Assembly: GCF_003387535.1 (NCBI RefSeq)
Contig: NZ_QUNR01000001.1
Location: 496,001-560,000, forward strand
Length of the DNA: 64,000 nt
Reading direction: 5' to 3'
Origin: Paraperlucidibaca baekdonensis
Lineage (GTDB): Bacteria > Pseudomonadota > Gammaproteobacteria > Pseudomonadales > Moraxellaceae
Shown: piece by piece, positions 36,405 to 45,977 of the stretch
Layout of the letters: every line of letters begins with the position of its first letter
How positions within the stretch are numbered: the stretch's first letter is position 1
Translations under genes and position numbers: made by a program
Notes under the pieces: generated by a model
Told to the model about the DNA's origin: nothing
The model's input: only the letters and a program-made list of their open reading frames with translations
The model's database searches: none

Positions 36405-37577
36405 ATGGCGCGTATTTTATTGACCTTGCCACCGTTGATTGGTCATTTAAACCCGTTACTGGCCGTTGCCGCTGAGCTAGCCGCGGCGGGGCATGAGCTT
36501 GCCTGGGCGCTGCATACGCGCCAGCTCGGCGCAAGCTTGCCCGATGGCGCCCGCGTCTTTAGCTTGGATGCGGGGGACCAGATCACCACGGTAGTGCTGC
36601 CGAAAGTGCGTGGTTTGGAAAGTGTGCGCCTATTTTTTGAAGACTATGCCTTGCCCATGGCCGAGCAGTCGCTGCCATTGATTGAGCAAGCCGCACGGCG
36701 CTTTAAGCCCGATGTCATGGTGGTCGATCATCAAATGATTGCCGGCGCTTTGGTGGCGCGTAAATTAGGCATTGCCTGGCTCACAAGCATCACCACCAGT
36801 GCCTCTATTTTGCGCATGTCGCCGATGCTCGATGACTGGGTGGCCGGTCAGTACGCCGACTTACAGCAGCGCTATCTGGGCAATGACACCGCGATAGTGC
36901 GCGTCGATCGGCCGGACTTTTCGCCGTGGCTCAATCTGGTGTTTTCCATCGAAGAGCTGCTCGGTAATGTGCATGCGCGTATTGACGCGCCCTACACTTT
37001 TTTAGGCCCAGCGAGCGGCCAAGGGCGGCGCGATATTGCCTTCCCATGGTCATGGCTACGCGATGATTGCCAACGCATTTTGGTGACACTAGGTACGGTC
37101 AGTCGCGATCGTGACAGCCGATTTTTCGAGGTCATGATGGCAGCCATTGCCGACATACCTGCCGTGCAAGCGGTGATCGTGGGGCCGAGCAGTCTGCAAG
37201 CCAGCGCGCCGGATAATGTCTTGGTGTGCGATTTTGTGCCGCAAATGGCGCTGCTGAAAAAAATGCACGGCGTGATTTGTCATGCTGGCCATAACACCGT
37301 CTGCGAAACACTGATGCATGACTTGCCGATGATTGTTGCGCCAATTCGCGATGATCAGCCGGTGATTGCGCGGCAAGTCATCGACGCCGGTGCTGGCTTA
37401 TTTATGCGTCACGGCAAAGTCACGATAGCCACGGCGAAGACCACGATTGAGGCGCTGTTGAAGACGCCAGCGCTACACCATCACGCGCAGCGCTTGGGTA
37501 GCGCGTTACGCGCCAGCGCTGGGGCGGCGGGTGCGGCTGGCCATATTGCGGCTATTGCTGATGCGGCGAGGGCTTAG
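36405..37577 (+). CDS. UGT/MGT-family glycosyltransferase (GT1-like)
   Basis: 390 residues with GT-B fold. The N-terminal acceptor domain starts ILLTLPPLIGHLNPLLAVAAELAAAGHE (GHxxP motif); the C-terminal donor domain has ILVTLGTV and the signature HAGHNTVCETLMHDLPMIVAPIRDDQPVIARQV. Related enzymes glycosylate macrolides, carotenoids and rhamnolipid precursors using nucleotide sugars. In this operon it probably adds a sugar to the synthase product in the cytoplasm. Sugar and acceptor are unknown. Starts 6 nt after the ACP. Confidence 0.9.
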   Translation: MARILLTLPPLIGHLNPLLAVAAELAAAGHELAWALHTRQLGASLPDGARVFSLDAGDQITTVVLPKVRGLESVRLFFEDYALPMAEQSLPLIEQAARRFKPDVMVVDHQMIAGALVARKLGIAWLTSITTSASILRMSPMLDDWVAGQYADLQQRYLGNDTAIVRVDRPDFSPWLNLVFSIEELLGNVHARIDAPYTFLGPASGQGRRDIAFPWSWLRDDCQRILVTLGTVSRDRDSRFFEVMMAAIADIPAVQAVIVGPSSLQASAPDNVLVCDFVPQMALLKKMHGVICHAGHNTVCETLMHDLPMIVAPIRDDQPVIARQVIDAGAGLFMRHGKVTIATAKTTIEALLKTPALHHHAQRLGSALRASAGAAGAAGHIAAIADAARA

Positions 37578-37580
37578 CGA

Positions 37581-38384
37581 GTGCGCACGATTATGAGTGG
37601 CGACATCAGTCTATCTGCCCTGACCGTGGGCTCGGCATCGGAGTCGGTCACGGTGTGCTTGCATGGTTTAGTGGCGGGCAATATGGCGACGTGGTATTCG
37701 ACGCTGGCGCTGCCTTTATCAGCCTCTCGGCAGGTTATTTTATACGACCTGCGAGGCCATGGCGGCAGCAGCACGCCCAGCCAAGGCTTTGATCTCGGCA
37801 GTCATGCCGATGACCTCGACGCAGTCTTGGCGGCGCTTGTGCCTGTCAATGCCAGTGTCGATTTAGTCGGTCATAGCCTCGGCGCATTAATCGCGCTGCA
37901 GTTTGCCATGCGCCATCCGCAGCGCGTGCGCTCCTTGGTGTTGGTTGATGCACCGCTGCCGGCGAATCATTGGGTCGGGCCGAGCTTGCTGGCGGCTGAC
38001 TCGCGCGAGGGCGTGACAGCGTGGATAGATGCTCAGCCGCTCTTGGCCAATGGTGCCACGGGTCGCCGCCGCGAACGCCTGCGCCAACGCGTTGAAACCT
38101 TGGTATTTGATACCAGCTTAGTCGCCGATGTGCTGGCCATGGGTCGGCCCTCGGCGGCTGCCTTAGCAGCGCTGCCTGTACCGGTATTGTTGGCCTATGG
38201 TCGTCGCTCGCCCTGCTTGAGTGCCGGTGATGAGCTCCTGCAGGCGCTGCCGAATGCGCAGCTGCGCCTGCTCGATGCCGGCCATGATGTGCCTATCGAA
38301 GCGCCCAAGGCCTTGCTGGCGATTATCGAGACATTTTATGCCGCTCAACACACGAACCGTGTCGCGCAATCAGGAGCGCAATAA
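37581..38384 (+). CDS. Alpha/beta hydrolase
   Basis: 267 residues: CLHGLVAGNMATW (oxyanion), YDLRGHGGSSTPS, nucleophile LVGHSLGALIALQFA, and the C-terminal His in DAGHDVPIEAP. The synthase subunits lack a thioesterase domain, so this protein is a candidate for releasing or editing the chain; an esterase or haloperoxidase-like role is equally possible. Start is GTG 37581 or ATG 37593; neither has a strong ribosome site. 3 nt after the glycosyltransferase. Confidence 0.82.
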   Translation: MRTIMSGDISLSALTVGSASESVTVCLHGLVAGNMATWYSTLALPLSASRQVILYDLRGHGGSSTPSQGFDLGSHADDLDAVLAALVPVNASVDLVGHSLGALIALQFAMRHPQRVRSLVLVDAPLPANHWVGPSLLAADSREGVTAWIDAQPLLANGATGRRRERLRQRVETLVFDTSLVADVLAMGRPSAAALAALPVPVLLAYGRRSPCLSAGDELLQALPNAQLRLLDAGHDVPIEAPKALLAIIETFYAAQHTNRVAQSGAQ

Positions 38385-38386
38385 GC

Positions 38387-39265
38387 GTGGATACAAATAA
38401 AGAAGGCGTGGCGGTGTCGGCGCTTTACACCGCTGGTGTGTGGCAATGGGCCGGTCTGACCAATGCCGAGTGGGTGACGCCAGCCTCTGCCGCTGGCGTG
38501 TTCGGCTGGGTCAATGCCTATATGCGCTTTTACCGTTGGCTAAACCCGGCAAGCTATTGCTTACGCCATCAGCTTTTGCATCGTCACGCAGCGATTGACT
38601 ATGTGCTCACGCAGGCCAAGTGCCTGCATGTACTGGAGGTGGCTGCTGGTTTTTCGCCACGCGGCATGACGTTTAGCGCGAACCCCGCCTGCCATTACAC
38701 AGAAATGGACTTGCCCAGCATGGTCGCGCATAAGCGCCTGCAGCTTCAGCGCAGCGCCGCCGGTGAGACGGTATTAGCGCGACCAAACTTCACGCTACAG
38801 GCTGGAGATATCACCACGCATGATTTCTCGCGTGATGCGAGCCATCAGCCCACGGCGATTTTGACGGAAGGCTTGATGATGTATTTTTCGCGCTCACAGC
38901 AGCTGCCGCTGTGGCGCGCCATCGCCCAGCGTTTGGCGCATAGCGATGGCGTTTATATCTTCGATTATATTCCGCTCAGTGAAGAGCCTCGGCGCAGCTT
39001 GCTGGGTCGCGTATTGCACCATCTGCGCGTGCACTGGTTTGGCATTGTCGGCGACTTTGCCTATGACGACCGCGACCGCCAAGCCATCGCCAGCGACCTG
39101 CGCCTTTGTGGCTTTGATGAGGTGCGCAGTTATGCCACTGGCGAGGTGGCGCAAGCGTGGCAATTGCCCGCCGCTGAGGTGGCCACGCGAACATTGATTT
39201 ATGTCTGCCGAATGAAAAATTCGGCGGTAGCCATTCCTGCCCTAGCCAACCCGGAGGCGACTTGA
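38387..39265 (+). CDS. SAM-dependent methyltransferase (leucine-carboxyl-methyltransferase-like)
   Basis: 292 residues. The SAM-binding motif is VLEVAAGFSPRG, followed by YTEMDLP and ILTEGLMMYFSRSQQLPLW, the pattern of the PPM1/LCMT group, which methylates carboxyl or hydroxyl oxygens. GTG 38387 starts 2 nt after the hydrolase, with AGGAG upstream inside that gene's end. Probably methylates the lipid product or its sugar; the site is not predictable. Confidence 0.8.
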   Translation: MDTNKEGVAVSALYTAGVWQWAGLTNAEWVTPASAAGVFGWVNAYMRFYRWLNPASYCLRHQLLHRHAAIDYVLTQAKCLHVLEVAAGFSPRGMTFSANPACHYTEMDLPSMVAHKRLQLQRSAAGETVLARPNFTLQAGDITTHDFSRDASHQPTAILTEGLMMYFSRSQQLPLWRAIAQRLAHSDGVYIFDYIPLSEEPRRSLLGRVLHHLRVHWFGIVGDFAYDDRDRQAIASDLRLCGFDEVRSYATGEVAQAWQLPAAEVATRTLIYVCRMKNSAVAIPALANPEAT

Positions 39266-40482
39266 TGAGCACTCGCTATGTGCGCCGCGTTTCCGCGTTA
39301 GAGCGCTATTCATTGGTTCTCAATCGGCTTTATCGCTACCACGTCGACGGCATTCTTGAAGGCGAGGGCGCCGTCGATGCCCAGCAGCTGCAGCGCGCCG
39401 TGAGTCGTGCCGCCGCGGCAAATCCGGCCATTCGTGTGCGCTTTCGAGGCCTGCTAGCGTGGTCGCGCTGGGTCGACAGTGGCATGGCACCGCGCGTACA
39501 TGAATTGCCGATGAGCGACTGGGATGGCTGCAGTGAGCAGGGGGCGATGTTCCTGCGCCAGCGCCTCGATGAGCGTGGCGGCGGACCAATTGCCGACGTT
39601 CTCGTGGTGCCGTGCCGCGATGGCAAAACCCGTATTGTCTTTCGTACCTTGCATGCCGCCATCGATGGTCGCGGCTTTTTGCACTGGGTCAGCGAAGTGT
39701 GTCGCGCCATGCGAGATGAGCCATTGCAAGGCTCGGACTCATGTCTGACCGACCTCGATATTCAGGCGCAGCATGCGGCCGATATTCCTGAAGAGCCGGC
39801 CACCGAGCCAACGGCGTGCATTCCGGTTTTACAGCCCGCCGCAAAAGGCCAGCGTGGTGAGCTCGACTTTGTTTGGCGGCGCGTGACGATTGATCACTCG
39901 GTGGCTCAGCTGTTGCCCCGCTCGGCGATTTTTCTCGCCGACTGGGCACGCCAGCAGCAAGCCGGGCCGGTTGGCTTCACGATTCCGGTGGATTATCGCG
40001 GCCTGCGTACCGATGAAATGGGTATTGGCAACCTGACCGGCTATGTGCGCCTGACGGTGCCCGAGGGCGCGACCACGCGCCAGCTGATGGTGCAACTTGG
40101 CCAACGCCTAAAAGCGAAAGCCGACTGCCGCCAGTTTCCGGGCATAAAAATGCTATTTTGGTTGCCAGTTTGGTACATGCTGCGCGAGCTCAAGAAGAAA
40201 GTAGATGACGTCTTGCATGACGTATCGCCGGCGTTACCGACTGGCGGCATTGTTTCGATGGGTCAGGTCAGCGCCGATACATACAGCTTTCCCGGCTTTA
40301 AAGCGGACATGCTTTATGGCATTCCCGGTGCCGTGGGTAAACTTAATGTGGTGTTTTTAAACTACCCTAATTTCACCGTGATCTCGTTTTCGGTACCGGC
40401 AAGCTATAACCACGATGGGCAGCTCGATGCCCTCACGGCAGCTTATGTAAATCACTTTCAAGCGTCTGGAATTACCTCGTGA
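39265..40482 (+). CDS. HxxxDG acyltransferase (condensation / PapA / WS-DGAT-like), first copy
   Basis: About 405 residues of the CoA-dependent acyltransferase superfamily. The catalytic motif is HAAIDG with His130. Two-lobed layout: N-terminal LQRAVSRAAAANPAIRVRFRG and a C-terminal lobe with GFTIPVDYRGLR, GNLTGYVRL and YNHDGQ. Relatives esterify alcohols or sugars with ACP- or CoA-bound acyl groups. ATG 39265 overlaps the previous stop (TGATG) and has GGAGG 8 nt upstream. A second, diverged copy lies at 44718. Probably acylates the glycosylated product. Confidence 0.8.
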   Translation: MSTRYVRRVSALERYSLVLNRLYRYHVDGILEGEGAVDAQQLQRAVSRAAAANPAIRVRFRGLLAWSRWVDSGMAPRVHELPMSDWDGCSEQGAMFLRQRLDERGGGPIADVLVVPCRDGKTRIVFRTLHAAIDGRGFLHWVSEVCRAMRDEPLQGSDSCLTDLDIQAQHAADIPEEPATEPTACIPVLQPAAKGQRGELDFVWRRVTIDHSVAQLLPRSAIFLADWARQQQAGPVGFTIPVDYRGLRTDEMGIGNLTGYVRLTVPEGATTRQLMVQLGQRLKAKADCRQFPGIKMLFWLPVWYMLRELKKKVDDVLHDVSPALPTGGIVSMGQVSADTYSFPGFKADMLYGIPGAVGKLNVVFLNYPNFTVISFSVPASYNHDGQLDALTAAYVNHFQASGITS

Positions 40483-41699
40483 ATGATATCGATCTGAGCA
40501 AATTGAAGGTGGAGCGCACCGCCATGGCGTCACCGAAATTGAAGTCGCGGCGCCCACTGCGCTGGTGGCATGTGGCCGTGTTAATTGGCCTGTTGCTGTT
40601 GCTTTGGCGAGTCGTTTTTCCTGCGCCAGCGACCGTGCAAACCACGCAAGTGGTTACAGCGTGGCCATCGCAGCAATACCTTGTGCTTGATGCCACGGGT
40701 TATGTGGTGGCACGCCGGCGTGCGGCAGTAGCCTCGAAAGGGACAGGTCGTGTGGAATGGCTCGGGCCAAACGAGGGGGATTTTGTCAAAGCCGGCACGG
40801 TTGTCGCGCGCCTAGAAAGCAGTGATGTTTCCGCGGTGTATCAAGCCGCGGTAGCGAACTCAAATGTCGCTGCCTCCGGTGTTGATGCGGCACTGGCGGA
40901 TCTCAGCGATGCCGATATTAATTTGCAGCGCACATCGACCGTGTTTAATAAAGGCCTGATCCCGCAAGTCACGTTTCGTGAGGCAATGTCGCGGTTTAAT
41001 CGCGCCAAATCGGCGGTGGCGTCGGCACGAGCGAGTTTGGCGGCGGCACGCGCCAATCAAGATAATGCGCGCACGTCGATCGATAACACCGAGATTCGCG
41101 CCCCGTTTGATGGCGTGGTGATTGCGCGCTCAGCCAATATTGGCGATATCGTCACGCCCTTGTCATCGGCCGCCGACGCGCGCGGCGCGGTGATGGTCAT
41201 GGCCGATATGTCGACGCTGGAGATCAGCGCGGAGGTCTCGGAGTCTTCGCTGTCGAGTATCCGTGTGGGTCAGCCTTGCGAGATCACCTTGGATGCCTTT
41301 GCGCAGCAGCGTTTTCGCGGCGAGGTCAGTGCCGTGGTGCCGACCATTAATAAAGCCAGTGCCACAGTGACGACGAAAGTTCGCCTTTTGGATCAGCCCA
41401 AGGGCATCCTCCCAGACATGAGTGCGCGCGTGAGTTTTCTCTCGCAAGCGGTCGCGGAGGGCGCCTCAAACGCCTTGCTGGCGGTGGATCCTCAAGCCCT
41501 GCGTAAAAGCAAAAGCGGCCACGAGGTACTGGTTGTTGGCTACGATAAAACTCTGCGTGTGCAAGCGGTCACGCTCGGCAATTCATTGGGCGATGTGGTC
41601 GCGGTCAGCGGCGCCTTAAAGGCCGGCGATACGCTGGTGCTGGCGCCGACGAATGCCTTGGCAGATGGCGACGACGTTCAGACGAACGAGCCGAAATAA
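40479..41699 (+). CDS. HlyD/MacA-like periplasmic adaptor (membrane fusion protein)
   Basis: 406 residues. One N-terminal membrane anchor (HVAVLIGLLLLLWRVVF, about residues 28-45), then a lipoyl-like half (VVARRRAAVASKGTGRVEWLGPNEGDFVKAGTVVARLES), a helical hairpin (about 120-200), the returning lipoyl/barrel segment (IRAPFDGVVIARSANIGDIV) and a beta-barrel domain. Start GTG 40479 overlaps the preceding stop (GTGA). It should bridge the ABC permeases and a TolC-type duct, presumably the product of the divergent gene at 22959. Confidence 0.9.
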   Translation: MNDIDLSKLKVERTAMASPKLKSRRPLRWWHVAVLIGLLLLLWRVVFPAPATVQTTQVVTAWPSQQYLVLDATGYVVARRRAAVASKGTGRVEWLGPNEGDFVKAGTVVARLESSDVSAVYQAAVANSNVAASGVDAALADLSDADINLQRTSTVFNKGLIPQVTFREAMSRFNRAKSAVASARASLAAARANQDNARTSIDNTEIRAPFDGVVIARSANIGDIVTPLSSAADARGAVMVMADMSTLEISAEVSESSLSSIRVGQPCEITLDAFAQQRFRGEVSAVVPTINKASATVTTKVRLLDQPKGILPDMSARVSFLSQAVAEGASNALLAVDPQALRKSKSGHEVLVVGYDKTLRVQAVTLGNSLGDVVAVSGALKAGDTLVLAPTNALADGDDVQTNEPK

Positions 41700-42394
41700 T
41701 GTCGGCATTAATCAGCATCCGCGAGCTTTACAAAACCTATCAGCGCGGCAACCAACCGGTGCCCGTGCTAATGGGCATCAACCTAGAAATCCATGCTGGT
41801 GATTATGTCTCGCTGATGGGGCCTTCGGGTTCCGGGAAAAGTACGCTGCTGAATTTAATCGCGGGCATCGATAAACCCACAGCCGGTGCGCTGCTTATCG
41901 ATGACATCGATATTGCGGCTTTACCTGAGAGCGAGTTGGCAAATTGGCGAGCCGCCAACGTTGGTTTCATCTTTCAGTTTTATAATCTCATGCCGGTGCT
42001 CAATGCGTTTGAGAATGTTGAGTTGCCCTTATTATTGACGCATCTCAGCAAGTCGCAGCGGCGCGAGCACGTTGAAACAGCACTAGCCATGGTCGGCCTA
42101 GCCGACCGCATGGACCATTACCCCAATGAGCTTTCCGGCGGCCAGCAGCAGCGTGTGGCGATTGCCCGCGCCTTAATTAGCGACCCGCAATTGATCGTGG
42201 CCGATGAGCCCACGGGCGACTTAGATCGGCAATCGGCTGATGATATTTTGAGCTTGTTGGATCGCTTAAATTGCGAACTCGGCAAGACCATTGTGATGGT
42301 CACGCACGACCCCAAATGCGCAGCGCGAGCTAAGCAACAAGTGCATCTGGAAAAAGGCTTGTTGCTCAGCGAGCCCGACGAGCAGTCGCACTAA
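41699..42394 (+). CDS. MacB/LolD-type ABC transporter ATPase
   Basis: 231 residues. Walker A GPSGSGKST, Q-loop in FIFQFYNLMPVLNAFENVELPL, signature LSGGQQQRVAIARAL, Walker B LIVADEPTGDLD and H-loop MVTHD. The FYNLMPVLNAFENV form is typical of the MacB/LolD/FtsE branch. Its start overlaps the adaptor stop by one base. It works with the two FtsX-type permeases that follow. Confidence 0.95.
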   Translation: MSALISIRELYKTYQRGNQPVPVLMGINLEIHAGDYVSLMGPSGSGKSTLLNLIAGIDKPTAGALLIDDIDIAALPESELANWRAANVGFIFQFYNLMPVLNAFENVELPLLLTHLSKSQRREHVETALAMVGLADRMDHYPNELSGGQQQRVAIARALISDPQLIVADEPTGDLDRQSADDILSLLDRLNCELGKTIVMVTHDPKCAARAKQQVHLEKGLLLSEPDEQSH

Positions 42395-43561
42395 ATGCAC
42401 GCGCTCTACGTACTCAAGCTCGCCACTCGCAACATCTGGCGCCAGCGCTTGCGCGCCAGCATGACCATTGCCGGCATAGCCGTGGCGATCATTTCGTTTG
42501 GTCTGCTGCGCACGGTGGTGGACTCGTGGTATGCCGGTGCGGAATTGAGTGATTCAGGCCGGCTGATCACGCGTAATGCCGCGTCTTTAGCATTTCCTTT
42601 GCCGGTTAGTCATGTCAGCCAAATTCGGCGCATTAATGGCGTGAAGGCGGTGACTTCGGTGAACTGGTTTGGCGGCGTGTATATCGACGACAAGCATTTC
42701 TTCCCGCAATTTGCCATCGACCCCGAGAGCTACTTCACGGTGTATCCCGAGTTTATTGTGGATGAGCATCAGCTAGCCGAGTTTCGGCGTGATCGGCGCG
42801 GCGTCATTATTGGTAGCAAATTGGCGGTGAAAGAAGGCTGGAAAGTTGGCGATCAAGTGCCGCTGCTCGGCACGATTTATCCCGGCGTGTGGAGCTTTAC
42901 CATCCGCGGTATCTATCAGGGCCGCGATGATACGGTCGATACCGGTCAATTTCTCATGCACTGGGATTATGTCAATGAGCGCATTAAGGCGCTGCTGCCC
43001 TCACTCGCCGATCAGGTCGGCATCATCATTGTCGATATTAAAAACCCGGGCAATGCCGCCGCGATGTCGGCGGCTATCGATAGCCAGTTTAAAAACTCGC
43101 TAACCGAGACGCGCACTGAGACGCAAAAGGCTTTTCAGCTCGGCTTTATTGCCATGGTCGATACCATTTTACTGGCCATTCAAACCGTGGCCTACGCTGT
43201 TATTCTCATCATCATGGCGGTCATGGCCAATACCATGGCGATGTCGGCTCGTGAGCGGACCCGCGAATATGCCACGCTAAAGTCTTTGGGCTTTTCGCAG
43301 GGCTTTGTCACCAGCTTGATATTGGTGGAGTCACTGAGCATGGGCCTGATTGGCGGCGCCTTGGGCGTGGCGCTGAGCTACCCCTTGGCGGATGCGTTTT
43401 ATGCCGCCACGCGTGACTTATTTGCGGTGTTTACGATTTTGCCCGAGACCGTGGTCCTGCAATTTGCTGCGGCTATTGTGATTGGTCTCGCGGCAGCACT
43501 GGCGCCAGTCATCAGCAGTGCGCGTATTCGCATTGTCGATGGCCTGCGTGCGGTGACGTAA
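42395..43561 (+). CDS. FtsX/MacB-type ABC permease, first
   Basis: 388 residues: an N-terminal helix (RASMTIAGIAVAIISFGLL), a large periplasmic domain (about 45-245) and three C-terminal helices with TREYATLKSLGFSQGFVTSLI, the FtsX coupling pattern. Starts directly after the ATPase stop. Such permeases act mechanically on periplasmic substrates rather than forming a classic pore. It and the next gene are separate, unlike single-chain MacB, so a heterodimer is expected. Confidence 0.88.
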   Translation: MHALYVLKLATRNIWRQRLRASMTIAGIAVAIISFGLLRTVVDSWYAGAELSDSGRLITRNAASLAFPLPVSHVSQIRRINGVKAVTSVNWFGGVYIDDKHFFPQFAIDPESYFTVYPEFIVDEHQLAEFRRDRRGVIIGSKLAVKEGWKVGDQVPLLGTIYPGVWSFTIRGIYQGRDDTVDTGQFLMHWDYVNERIKALLPSLADQVGIIIVDIKNPGNAAAMSAAIDSQFKNSLTETRTETQKAFQLGFIAMVDTILLAIQTVAYAVILIIMAVMANTMAMSARERTREYATLKSLGFSQGFVTSLILVESLSMGLIGGALGVALSYPLADAFYAATRDLFAVFTILPETVVLQFAAAIVIGLAAALAPVISSARIRIVDGLRAVT

Positions 43562-43564
43562 CTC

Positions 43565-44737
43565 ATGCGCACAGGTCTGTCGTTTTCCTATGTCGCGCGC
43601 AATCTCATGGCGCGCAAACTTACTACGCTGCTAACGGCAACAGGCATGGCGCTGGTGGTGTTTGTCTTTGCCACCGTACTCATGATGACCGAAGGTTTGC
43701 GCCATACCTTGGCCGGCACCGGCTCCTACAATAACGTCATTATCATTCGCCAAGGTTCGCAAACCGAAGTGCAAAGCACGGTAACGCGCGAGCAGGCCAA
43801 TCTCATTGCCTCTTTGCCGGGCTTGGCCAGTCATCCCAGCCAGGGGCCGATGGTGTCGCGTGAGGTTATCGTGCTGGTCAATGTGCCGCGCCAAGATGGC
43901 GAGGGCTTAGCCAATATTGTCGTGCATGGCACCACGCCGGTGGGCATTGGCATGCGCGAGCAAATACGCGTGGTGGAGGGTCGTAGCTTCCGGCCGGGAT
44001 CCTCGGAAGTCATCATTGGCAAAGGCTTAACGCGCGGCAAATTGGGCCTGCGGCTAGGCGGTGTACTCAATTTTGGTCAGCGTGAATGGCGCATTGTTGG
44101 CGTCTTTGACGCCGGCTCCAGTGGTTTTGACTCCGAAGTTTGGGCCGATAGCGAGCAGATGATGCAGGCCTTTCGCCGGCAGTCATACTCCTCGCTCGTT
44201 GTTGGCCTGCGTGATGCAAATAGCTTCGAGACCTTCGCTGAGGCCTTGGCGCAGAAGCCCAGTATCAAAGTGGATATTCGCCGTGAGTCGCTGTTTTATG
44301 CCGACCAGTCGAAGAAGATGTCGGGCTTTATTGAGATTTTGGGTAAGTCCATTACGTTGATATTTTCCATCGGTGCAATCATCGGCGCGATGATCACCAT
44401 GTATGCCAGCGTGGCTAACCGCACGCAGGAAATTGGTACCTTGCGGGCGCTCGGCTTTCAGCGCATGAACATCATTAGTGCGTTTATTCAGGAGGCCATG
44501 CTGCTGGGTGCGTTGGCGGGGGCCATTGGCCTCGGCTTGGCGAGCTTCATGCAATTGGTTGAGATATCCACCACCAATATTCAGACGTTTTCTGAAGTAG
44601 TGTTTCGACTTATTTTGACGCCGACTATCGCACTACAAGTCATGATTTTTTCTATTCTGATGGGTGTGTTGGGCGGCGTATTGCCGGCCATTCGTGCCGC
44701 CCGCTTGGAGATCGTCAATGCCCTCCGATTCGGCTGA
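43565..44737 (+). CDS. FtsX/MacB-type ABC permease, second
   Basis: 390 residues with the same layout: N-terminal helix (LTTLLTATGMALVVFVFATVLMM), periplasmic domain, then three helices including SITLIFSIGAIIGAMITMYASVANRTQEIGTLRALGFQRMNI. Starts 3 nt after its paralogue. Its end overlaps the second acyltransferase gene by 20 nt. Confidence 0.88.
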   Translation: MRTGLSFSYVARNLMARKLTTLLTATGMALVVFVFATVLMMTEGLRHTLAGTGSYNNVIIIRQGSQTEVQSTVTREQANLIASLPGLASHPSQGPMVSREVIVLVNVPRQDGEGLANIVVHGTTPVGIGMREQIRVVEGRSFRPGSSEVIIGKGLTRGKLGLRLGGVLNFGQREWRIVGVFDAGSSGFDSEVWADSEQMMQAFRRQSYSSLVVGLRDANSFETFAEALAQKPSIKVDIRRESLFYADQSKKMSGFIEILGKSITLIFSIGAIIGAMITMYASVANRTQEIGTLRALGFQRMNIISAFIQEAMLLGALAGAIGLGLASFMQLVEISTTNIQTFSEVVFRLILTPTIALQVMIFSILMGVLGGVLPAIRAARLEIVNALRFG

Positions 44738-45977
44738 TTATTTGGCCAAACTGCCTGCTTTAACCCCGCTAAAATACATCGACAGGCCCGTCAGTGCCTC
44801 GGAGTATTACCATGCCAGCGTGGGTGCCAGCCGGCACACATTGGAGTCGCCACGCATGGTGTTTTTCATTTTGCGTGGGAGCCTTAAGCGGGGCACAGAT
44901 GGTGGCAGTGACCGTGAATTGCTGACCCAGGCCATCGCCCGTGTTGCGGCGGTTAATCCTGTTTTGCGCTTACGTTGGCATGGTTATTTAGGTCGCTCTC
45001 GCTGGCTCAGCGACGGCCCGCTACCCCGTCTGCGCGTGCTTGAGCATTGTCTATGGGATGGCCTGTCCAGCGACGGCGCGGAATGCCTCGATGCGCCATT
45101 ATCGCTGCGTGATGGGCCATGCGCTGAGTTTATATGGGCGCCGCAACGCGCGGGCCGAGGCCTCTTAATCTTGCGCTCATTTCACGCGGTGATGGATGGC
45201 TTAGGCGGCATGCATTTGCTCCATGAGCTTTTTCGCGCACTACGCGGCGAGGCACTGCTAGGCGATAACGCGGCCTTTAGCGATGCCGATCTGATGCGCG
45301 CCACAGCCATTCAACCCACGCCACAGCAGCCCTACGACACCTGCGCGCTAACAGAGCCTGCGCCCGATGCGCTCACGGGCGATGACTGGTGTCGGCTGCG
45401 CTTCGGGCCGCTTCAGCCACGCTTGCTATCGCAGGTTGCTCAGGCCTTGGCCGAATTTGCACATCAATTCAGTGAGGTGCCGGTACGTATTGCCGTGCCT
45501 GTGGATTTGCGCAAACACGTGCCTGGTCTGGTAACGAGCGCGAATTTCGCCAATATGCTGTTTGTGCGTTTAGACAAAGGTGCCTCGGCGGCAGACTTCG
45601 ATACGCAATTGCGCGAGCAACTACGCGCGCGCCGTGAGCTTGCGTATCCGGCGATTTATACTGTGTTGCGCTGGCTGCCACTACGCTGGTTTGATTTTTT
45701 GCTGGGCCGGCGCTTACGCAATTTTGCCACGCGGAAACCCGTGGAGACCGCTGTTATTTCCAATATGGGTCCGGTCGATTTAAGCGCCTTTGACGCGTGC
45801 TTTTTTGCGGCTGACGACTTTTGTATTTCGCCGATGCCGGGCAATGCCTTCGTGGTGCTATACGCGCTCAATGGCCAAATCAATATGGTGATTAACTTAC
45901 CTCGCTTGTTATCAAGCGACGGCCGTCAGGCGGCCTTGGTGAGCTTTTTAACCAAGCGTTTTGGTGAGGCGGTTTGA
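44718..45977 (+). CDS. HxxxDG acyltransferase (condensation / PapA-like), second copy
   Basis: About 419 residues, same superfamily as the protein at 39265 but clearly diverged. Catalytic HAVMDG with His156; also RIAVPVDLRKH and ANFANMLFVRL in the C-terminal lobe. ATG 44718 lies inside the end of the permease gene with TTGGAG 7 nt upstream. Two different acyltransferases suggest two acylation sites or two acyl donors on the product. Confidence 0.78.
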   Translation: MPSDSADYLAKLPALTPLKYIDRPVSASEYYHASVGASRHTLESPRMVFFILRGSLKRGTDGGSDRELLTQAIARVAAVNPVLRLRWHGYLGRSRWLSDGPLPRLRVLEHCLWDGLSSDGAECLDAPLSLRDGPCAEFIWAPQRAGRGLLILRSFHAVMDGLGGMHLLHELFRALRGEALLGDNAAFSDADLMRATAIQPTPQQPYDTCALTEPAPDALTGDDWCRLRFGPLQPRLLSQVAQALAEFAHQFSEVPVRIAVPVDLRKHVPGLVTSANFANMLFVRLDKGASAADFDTQLREQLRARRELAYPAIYTVLRWLPLRWFDFLLGRRLRNFATRKPVETAVISNMGPVDLSAFDACFFAADDFCISPMPGNAFVVLYALNGQINMVINLPRLLSSDGRQAALVSFLTKRFGEAV

